A stretch of DNA of 11,232 nt from Methylomonas sp. (lineage in GTDB: Bacteria; Pseudomonadota; Gammaproteobacteria; Methylococcales; Methylomonadaceae), in assembly GCA_026990815.1 (NCBI GenBank), contig JALXCS010000280.1, positions 2,663 through 13,894 on the forward strand. The letters are read 5' to 3'. The notes beneath the pieces were generated by a model. It searched no databases, was not told where the DNA came from, and worked only from the letters and a program-made list of their open reading frames with translations. Every line of letters begins with the position of its first letter. The stretch's first letter is position 1. Positions 6,084 to 11,232 of the stretch are shown here, piece by piece. The position numbers were made by a program, and so were the translations under genes.

Positions 6084-7178
6084 ATGAAAAAAATTAATAG
6101 TCTGTTTGCTGTTCTTATCCTCTTTGCTTTGTTTCTAACAGCCTGTCAGCAGGAGGAAGTCAAAGTCGAACAGCGTTTACGTAGCGTAAAATATCAAACC
6201 ATTAAAGCTGACTTGAATGGATCAACCCGAATCTTCCCAGGGCTTGCCAAGGCCAGCACAGAAGCTGATTTAAGTTTTCGGGTTTCAGGAACACTGATCT
6301 CTCTACCTGCAAAGGTAGGTGATCATTTAAAACCCGGACAAACTATTGCTGCACTGGATTCTTCCCAATTTCAATTACAAGCCCAACAAGCCCAAGCAAC
6401 TTTAGCTCAAGCTACGGCTGCTTGGCGTAATGCCCGCGCTGCTTATGAACGTGTTAAAGGCTTATTTGAAAATAACAATGCCTCACGTCATGACCTTGAT
6501 GCAGCAAGAGCGTCAGCCGATTCAAGTTTGGCGCAAGTTAATGTGGCTAAAAAAACCCTGCAATTGGCTCGTTTAAATATCTCATACACTCAGCTAAAAG
6601 CTAAAGATACTTGTGATGTTGCTGAAGTATATGCCACGAGTAACGAATTTGTCAGTAGTGGCCAAAGTATCGTAAAAGTTGTTTGTGGCAATAGTCTGGA
6701 GGTTGAAGTTGCAGTTCCTGGAAACTACATTACTTTGATTCAACATGGCATACCGGTGAATGTGACATTCAGCGTTTTTCCCGGTAAAGTGTTTTCAGCC
6801 AATGTGACTGAAGTGGGAGTTGCAGCGATCGGTGGAGGCACTACTTTTCCTGTGACAGTGACCCTTGATAAAAATCAACCCGGCCTGCGTTCTGGCTTGG
6901 CGGCAGAAGTTACGTTCTTATTTCATGAAAGATCAAATAACATCATCGTTATTGTTCCTGCCTTTGCAATTAGTGAAGATGAACAAGGGCATTTTGTTTA
7001 TTTGCTCAAGCCAGGGAAAACATCAACGACCGGCAGTATTAAACGACAAAACGTTAGTATTGGTGAATTAACTAACCGAGGGCTTGAAATACTAAAGGGA
7101 CTAGTAGTGGGCGATAAAGTTGTAACTGCAGGCGTAACAGTCATCAGGGATGGACTTCAGGTTAGGATGGAACAATGA
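6084..7178 (+). CDS. RND efflux periplasmic adaptor (membrane fusion protein), lipoprotein
   Basis: The 364-residue protein is of usual length for an RND adaptor. The N terminus has a lipoprotein signal with lipobox LTAC and lipidation predicted at C21, anchoring it to a membrane in the periplasm. The first biotinyl-lipoyl half is at ~63-92 (FRVSGTLISLPAKVGDHLKPGQ), followed by a coiled-coil hairpin (~95-163, rich in Ala, Gln and Leu), the second lipoyl half (~165-202), a beta-barrel (~204-282) and a membrane-proximal domain to the end. C177 and C201 flank the second lipoyl half and might form a disulfide. It should bridge the permease and the TolC-like channel encoded beside it. AGGA lies about ten bases before the ATG. 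The stop overlaps the permease start as ATGA, which suggests translational coupling. Substrate cannot be predicted. Confidence 0.93.
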   Translation: MKKINSLFAVLILFALFLTACQQEEVKVEQRLRSVKYQTIKADLNGSTRIFPGLAKASTEADLSFRVSGTLISLPAKVGDHLKPGQTIAALDSSQFQLQAQQAQATLAQATAAWRNARAAYERVKGLFENNNASRHDLDAARASADSSLAQVNVAKKTLQLARLNISYTQLKAKDTCDVAEVYATSNEFVSSGQSIVKVVCGNSLEVEVAVPGNYITLIQHGIPVNVTFSVFPGKVFSANVTEVGVAAIGGGTTFPVTVTLDKNQPGLRSGLAAEVTFLFHERSNNIIVIVPAFAISEDEQGHFVYLLKPGKTSTTGSIKRQNVSIGELTNRGLEILKGLVVGDKVVTAGVTVIRDGLQVRMEQ

Positions 7179-10100
7179 ATCTAACCGGCATCGCATTTAG
7201 ATTTGACAGATTTGTTTATGTCCTGGTTTTCTTGTTAGTTGTAAGTGGTATTGGTGCTTATTTTGATTTGCCAAAGGCTCAAGACCCCGGATTTACCATT
7301 CGTACCGCTGTTGTTAAAACTCAATTCCCAGGCGCCAGCCCCGAACGTGTTGAATTGTTAATTACTGATCGCATCGAAAAAGCAGTCCAGGAATTGCCGG
7401 AACTGGATCATGTCACATCCGAATCACAAACCGGCTCTTCACTGGTTTTTGCCAACTTCAAAGAAAGCTACCACAACATGCGGCCGATCTTTGACAAGCT
7501 GCGTCGTAAAATTGAGGATATTAATGATTTGCCAGAAGGCGTGGTTGGGCCTTTTGTTGATGATGAGTATGGTGATGTTTTCGGTATGGTGTATGGATTA
7601 ACCGGCGAGGGCTTTAGTTATTCTGAGTTAAAAGATATTGCTGATGATGTTCGGGATGAATTGCTGAAAATCTCAATGGTGTCTAAAGTTGAAATTCGCG
7701 GGGCTCAGAATCAGGTGATTTTTGTTGAATATAGTAATGCTCACTTGACTGAACTGGGATTGTCGCCACAACAACTCAGGAAGATTTTGACATCAGCTAA
7801 CATTCTCCAGTCCGGGGGAAATATCAGAATTGGCCAGGAACGTATTGCTCTGGAACCGACAGGAAATTTTGACTCGCTGGATGATTTACGCAAAACAGTG
7901 ATTCAGCTCCCTGAAAGTAAGGAAGTGGTTTATCTTGATGACATTGCTAATATTTATCGTAGCTATGCTGATCCTCCAAAAAACAAAGCCCATCTAAACG
8001 GTAAACCCGCTCTGATTATTTCTTTATCCATGCAGGAAAACGGCAATATTCTGCAACTGGGTGAAATTCTTAAAAAACGTATCCCGGAACTTGAAAGCAA
8101 CTACCCATGGGGGATTCAATTAACGCCGGTTTTTTTGCAAACAGAACTGGTTGAAAATGCAGTCAACAATTTTATGGGAAATCTGGCTCAGGCTATCACC
8201 ATCGTGATGTTACTGATGTTGTTTTTTCTTGGATTCAGAACTGGCTTGATCGTTTCATTGCTGATTCCAATAACTATTGCCGTTACTTTTGTGCTGATGG
8301 ATTCATTTGGCATTACCATTAACCAGGTGTCTTTGGCGGCATTGATTATTGCCTTGGGTTTGTTGGTTGATAATGCCATTGTCATTACTGAAAGTATTCT
8401 TGTAAAAATAGAACAAGGCCAAGACGCAGTAATGGCTGCCATTGCTTCAGGTCAGGAATTAGCGGTGCCATTACTGATTTCATCTTTAACAACAGCCGCC
8501 GCCTTTTTGAGTATTTTTCTTGCTGAATCTACTGTTGGAGAATACACAGCCGATATTTTTAAGGTCAACACCATCGCTTTATTGTCGTCCTGGGTATTAG
8601 CCATGACGATTATTCCCTTGCTGTCAAAACCTCTGATCAAACCAAAACAAAATCAGCAGCAAGAAAATTACCAGGGGATTATGTATCAGACCTACAGAAA
8701 AATTCTGATTCCGGCTCTTAAACACCGCTTTGTATTTATCTTGCTGGTTATTTTGTGCTTTGGCATTGCCATTGTCGGGTTGAAGTATGTCACCAAAGTT
8801 TTTATTCCACCCCGAACAGATCCAATCATCAATGCCAAATTCAACATGCCTAGGGGAACAGCAATTGAGACGATGGAACAAATAGTGGCAGACCTTGAAA
8901 ATTTCATGCAAAAAAATCTACAAGTAACCGAACCAGAAATTGACAACGGTAAACCCGGATTGCTTTACTGGGTTAGTTTTATTGGCAAGGGCGCACCCAG
9001 ATTTATGCTGTCTGCAGATCCCGAACCGCAAAAGCCCCACCACGCGACTTTTATTATGACCACGACAGATCATTTGATCATACCTGAAATTATTGAACAG
9101 GTAACCGCCTATTGCGAACACCGTTATCCTGACCTGAAAGTACAAATGAAAAAACTGGAAAACGGCAAGCCTATTGAATTCCCCGTTGCAATTCGCGTTG
9201 CTGGAACCGAATTTGATGGTTTGTACAAAATTACCAGCGCTATAAAACATAAATTATTAGCTACTTCAGGTATCATGGATGTAGAAGATGACTGGGGTCC
9301 ACGCAGCAAAAAATTGATTATTGATATCAGCCAGGAACGTGCACGTAGGGCGGGTGTAACCAGTGAAGATGTAGCCATTTCCCTGCAAGCCGGATTATCA
9401 GGTTTGAACCTGACCGAGTACCGGGAGCAGGACAAATCTATTCCGGTCACCTTACGTTCCATTGCTGCAGACCGTCAGGATTTGGGTAAGCTTGAAGGCA
9501 TGACAATTTATTCACAAACCACGGGAACAACGGTACCTTTAAAACAAGTCGCTGACTTTAATGTTGCATGGCAATATGGGCTCATCAAACGCAGGGACCG
9601 AGACCGGACGCTAACCGTTAATGCACAATTACTTCCCGGCATTACGGCTACCGAAATCAACAAACAATTTAACCCGTGGCTGGAAGAGGCTACAAAAACA
9701 TGGCCCTATGGTTACAGTTATGAACTGGGAGGAGAAGCCGAATCCTCTGGAGATGCCAATCAGTCTATTATTGAAAAATTGCCCATATCAGCCATGATTA
9801 TTGTATTGTTGCTGGTTGCCCAATTCAATTCTATTCGTAAACCCTTCATTATTTTAACCACTATTCCACTAGGTATTATCGGCGTCACAATAGGTTTGTT
9901 AGTCGCCAATCCCGTATTCGGTTTTTTTACTATTTTAGGCATCATTTCCTTATCAGGGATTATCATCAATAATGCAATTGTACTGATCGACCGGATTCAG
10001 ATTGAACTGGACAACGGTAAATCTGCACCTGACGCGATTATTGCAGCTACCCATCAACGCCTGCGTCCAATTTTATTAACAACGGCAACAACCATAGGCG

Positions 10101-10252
10101 GTATGTTGCCGCTGTGGATTTCTCATGACCCCATGTTTGAAACCATGGCAATCTCAATTATTTTTGGTCTGGCATTTGCCACTTTACTAACCCTGGTTTT
10201 AGTGCCGGTTTTGTATAGTCTGTTTTATCAGGTTAGTTTTAAAGCTTTCTGA
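7175..10252 (+). CDS. RND (AcrB/HAE1-type) efflux permease
   Basis: The 1025-residue inner-membrane proton antiporter has the standard RND architecture: TM1 at ~13-31, a first large periplasmic porter loop, TM2-6 at ~335-465, TM7 at ~517-537, a second periplasmic loop and TM8-12 at ~860-1020. The TM4 signature is GLLVDNAIV. D399 matches the first proton-relay aspartate of AcrB (D407), while the second (D408) is N400. In TM10 the segment is IIINNAIVLID, so the AcrB relay lysine (K940) is replaced by Asn. These substitutions occur together in other RND subgroups such as SwrC-like pumps, so the pump is probably active with a variant relay. The start overlaps the adaptor stop by four bases, with AGGA seven bases upstream. 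It is the last gene of the three-gene operon. No metal-efflux signature is evident; organic substrates are more likely (inference). Confidence 0.95.
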   Translation: MNLTGIAFRFDRFVYVLVFLLVVSGIGAYFDLPKAQDPGFTIRTAVVKTQFPGASPERVELLITDRIEKAVQELPELDHVTSESQTGSSLVFANFKESYHNMRPIFDKLRRKIEDINDLPEGVVGPFVDDEYGDVFGMVYGLTGEGFSYSELKDIADDVRDELLKISMVSKVEIRGAQNQVIFVEYSNAHLTELGLSPQQLRKILTSANILQSGGNIRIGQERIALEPTGNFDSLDDLRKTVIQLPESKEVVYLDDIANIYRSYADPPKNKAHLNGKPALIISLSMQENGNILQLGEILKKRIPELESNYPWGIQLTPVFLQTELVENAVNNFMGNLAQAITIVMLLMLFFLGFRTGLIVSLLIPITIAVTFVLMDSFGITINQVSLAALIIALGLLVDNAIVITESILVKIEQGQDAVMAAIASGQELAVPLLISSLTTAAAFLSIFLAESTVGEYTADIFKVNTIALLSSWVLAMTIIPLLSKPLIKPKQNQQQENYQGIMYQTYRKILIPALKHRFVFILLVILCFGIAIVGLKYVTKVFIPPRTDPIINAKFNMPRGTAIETMEQIVADLENFMQKNLQVTEPEIDNGKPGLLYWVSFIGKGAPRFMLSADPEPQKPHHATFIMTTTDHLIIPEIIEQVTAYCEHRYPDLKVQMKKLENGKPIEFPVAIRVAGTEFDGLYKITSAIKHKLLATSGIMDVEDDWGPRSKKLIIDISQERARRAGVTSEDVAISLQAGLSGLNLTEYREQDKSIPVTLRSIAADRQDLGKLEGMTIYSQTTGTTVPLKQVADFNVAWQYGLIKRRDRDRTLTVNAQLLPGITATEINKQFNPWLEEATKTWPYGYSYELGGEAESSGDANQSIIEKLPISAMIIVLLLVAQFNSIRKPFIILTTIPLGIIGVTIGLLVANPVFGFFTILGIISLSGIIINNAIVLIDRIQIELDNGKSAPDAIIAATHQRLRPILLTTATTIGGMLPLWISHDPMFETMAISIIFGLAFATLLTLVLVPVLYSLFYQVSFKAF

Positions 10253-10303
10253 GCAAGCAATTTATTTGGCTAACACCATCCAAAGTACACATCAAGTGAA
10301 TAA

Positions 10304-10324
10304 TTCCACAATTCATCAGTGGAA
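10304..10324. repeat. Stem-loop after the permease gene
   Basis: TTCCAC (10304-10309) and GTGGAA (10319-10324) can pair around a nine-base loop, about 50 bases past the permease stop. No U-run follows on the plus strand, so it is not a convincing intrinsic terminator. It may be a 3'-end structure or an operator. Confidence 0.3.
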
Positions 10325-10371
10325 AACCTAACATCCATTCGGATCAGTAATTATTAGACTACACCTCGAAG

Positions 10372-10426
10372 GGATTCATTAATCCAGCACCGGAAACAAA
10401 TATCCGATCTTTCAAATATTCAAATA
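10372..10426. repeat. Small repeats upstream of the secreted-protein gene
   Basis: The inverted repeat GGATT-CATT-AATCC (10372-10385) is followed by a perfect tandem duplication TTCAAATA TTCAAATA (10411-10426). A TTGACA at 10429-10434 looks like a -35 box but is too close to the start codon to serve a promoter for this gene. These could be regulatory sites; no gene is supported in 10253-10450. Confidence 0.3.
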
Positions 10427-10450
10427 ACTTGACAGTTAAGAAGGTGTATT

Positions 10451-11128
10451 ATGACAAAACAAAAAACATTTTTTACTTGTGCCTTGTTGCTCTCATCAGC
10501 AATTGGCATAACTGCAAATGCCAAACCATTGCTGGTTGAAATCAACCCTCAGCTTGACCCGATAAATATACCTCCGGTTTTGATCCCTGTCCCTCTCCCG
10601 GAAGATAAACAATCAGATTATGAAATCAGAACCGCGGGTGCGCATTTTTTTAAACGCGTTATCAGTAGCACAAAATTTCAAACGACCCGATCTAGTGAAT
10701 TTACCGGCCTGAAATATGCCAAAACCAGAGTGATGATTCCCCCCAACAGTTCCGCACTGATTAATGCCAGCTTTGATGCTGAATCACGCTGTAACGAACC
10801 AGGTGGCACAGCTAATGGATGGTGTGAAGTTAGAATTTTGATCAACGGCTCTGAAGGCGCTCCTGCTGCCTCTAAATACCCTAATGATACCTTGGCTTTT
10901 GATAGTAGTGACGGAGGCAATGAAGGAGAGGGTTCGTGGGAAAGTCATGCCATGACTCGCCATCAATGTGTCAACAATAAAGGAGATGACTTTATGCCGG
11001 TCGAGGTAGCGGTTGAATGGAAATTAACAAATTTTCCTGGAAATACCAATGCCCAATTCTGGCTGGATGACTGGAGCCTGGTTGTTGAAATGGCTGAAGA
11101 TTGTAAAGTAAGAAAAATCATTAAATAA
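10451..11128 (+). CDS. Hypothetical secreted protein with four cysteines
   Basis: The 225-residue protein has a clear Sec signal peptide, with predicted cleavage after TANA (residue 24). The mature N terminus is short and proline-rich (about 35-50, INIPPVLIPVPLPED), and a globular part rich in beta-prone stretches follows. C114 and C125, then C173 and C218, could form two disulfides, as expected for an exported protein. Acidic and glycine-rich stretches (DSSDGGNEGEGSW, ~151-163) and the closing QFWLDDWSLVVEM recall beta-sandwich carbohydrate-binding or jelly-roll folds, but I recognise no family and assign no function. AAGG lies about six bases before the ATG. It lies 198 bases after the permease gene on the same strand and is probably a separate unit. 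I see nothing supported in the 104 bases after its stop. Confidence 0.8.
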   Translation: MTKQKTFFTCALLLSSAIGITANAKPLLVEINPQLDPINIPPVLIPVPLPEDKQSDYEIRTAGAHFFKRVISSTKFQTTRSSEFTGLKYAKTRVMIPPNSSALINASFDAESRCNEPGGTANGWCEVRILINGSEGAPAASKYPNDTLAFDSSDGGNEGEGSWESHAMTRHQCVNNKGDDFMPVEVAVEWKLTNFPGNTNAQFWLDDWSLVVEMAEDCKVRKIIK

Positions 11129-11232
11129 GGAGACCTAGATTCAACTCATAAGTGCAATTCATTTTAATGGAAATGGAAGGGCCAGCTGATGTATAGTTCA
11201 AGCTTTTTCAATCCGACCAAAGAATGAGGAAA

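Noticed and set aside
10429..10452. TTGACA with TATTAT downstream as a promoter for the secreted protein
   Set aside because: The spacer is only 12 bases and the -10 would overlap the start codon.
11172..11227. Short ATG-led frame at the right edge (MYSSSFFNPTKE)
   Set aside because: Only 12 codons with a stop, and no supporting context.
1..11232. CRISPR array, tRNA or rRNA genes, or a toxin-antitoxin pair
   Set aside because: No regularly spaced repeats, cloverleaf-like segments, rRNA motifs or recognisable toxin or antitoxin ORFs were seen.

Overview
The window reads as a chromosomal segment of a gammaproteobacterium with moderately low GC. Three things suggest this: a canonical FNR-type oxygen sensor, a VPLPA/PEP-CTERM surface-sorting tail, and a tripartite RND efflux operon. 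A Methylococcales- or Thiotrichales-like host fits these traits, but that placement is inference and nothing here fixes the species.

The left part (1-3309) is read on the minus strand. The extreme left edge holds the 5' end of a group II intron that runs out of the window. Upstream of it (in minus-strand order) lies a secreted C-type-lectin-fold protein with a C-terminal sorting signal. Next comes an AT-rich gap with an FNR-box-like palindrome, and then an FNR-family regulator that keeps all four iron-sulfur cysteines and the DNA-reading residues. Further right is an unrecognised helical protein. Its reading frame breaks at a short A-run near the C terminus; a 38-codon tail continues in the next frame, and after one in-frame stop another open stretch of 67 codons follows, almost up to the regulator. 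The locus therefore looks frameshifted or decaying at its 3' end.

The 3310-3734 gap separates the divergent units. It holds two degenerate direct repeats with the core GACTAGAC, a candidate extended -10 promoter, a possible 31-codon leader ORF and a perfect TTTTTGATCAAAAA palindrome.

The plus-strand part (3735-10252) is a compact efflux operon: an unusual outer-membrane protein, a lipoprotein membrane-fusion adaptor and an RND permease, the last two overlapping by four bases (ATGA). The outer-membrane component is a fusion. About 300 residues resembling an ABC-type periplasmic substrate-binding protein (TrpX/ABC_sub_bind type) precede a complete TolC-like region. This is the most distinctive feature of the window, since it would place a ligand-binding domain on the exit channel of an RND pump. 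A final gene (10451-11128) encodes an unrecognised secreted protein with four cysteines. No obvious dedicated repressor for the pump lies in the window.
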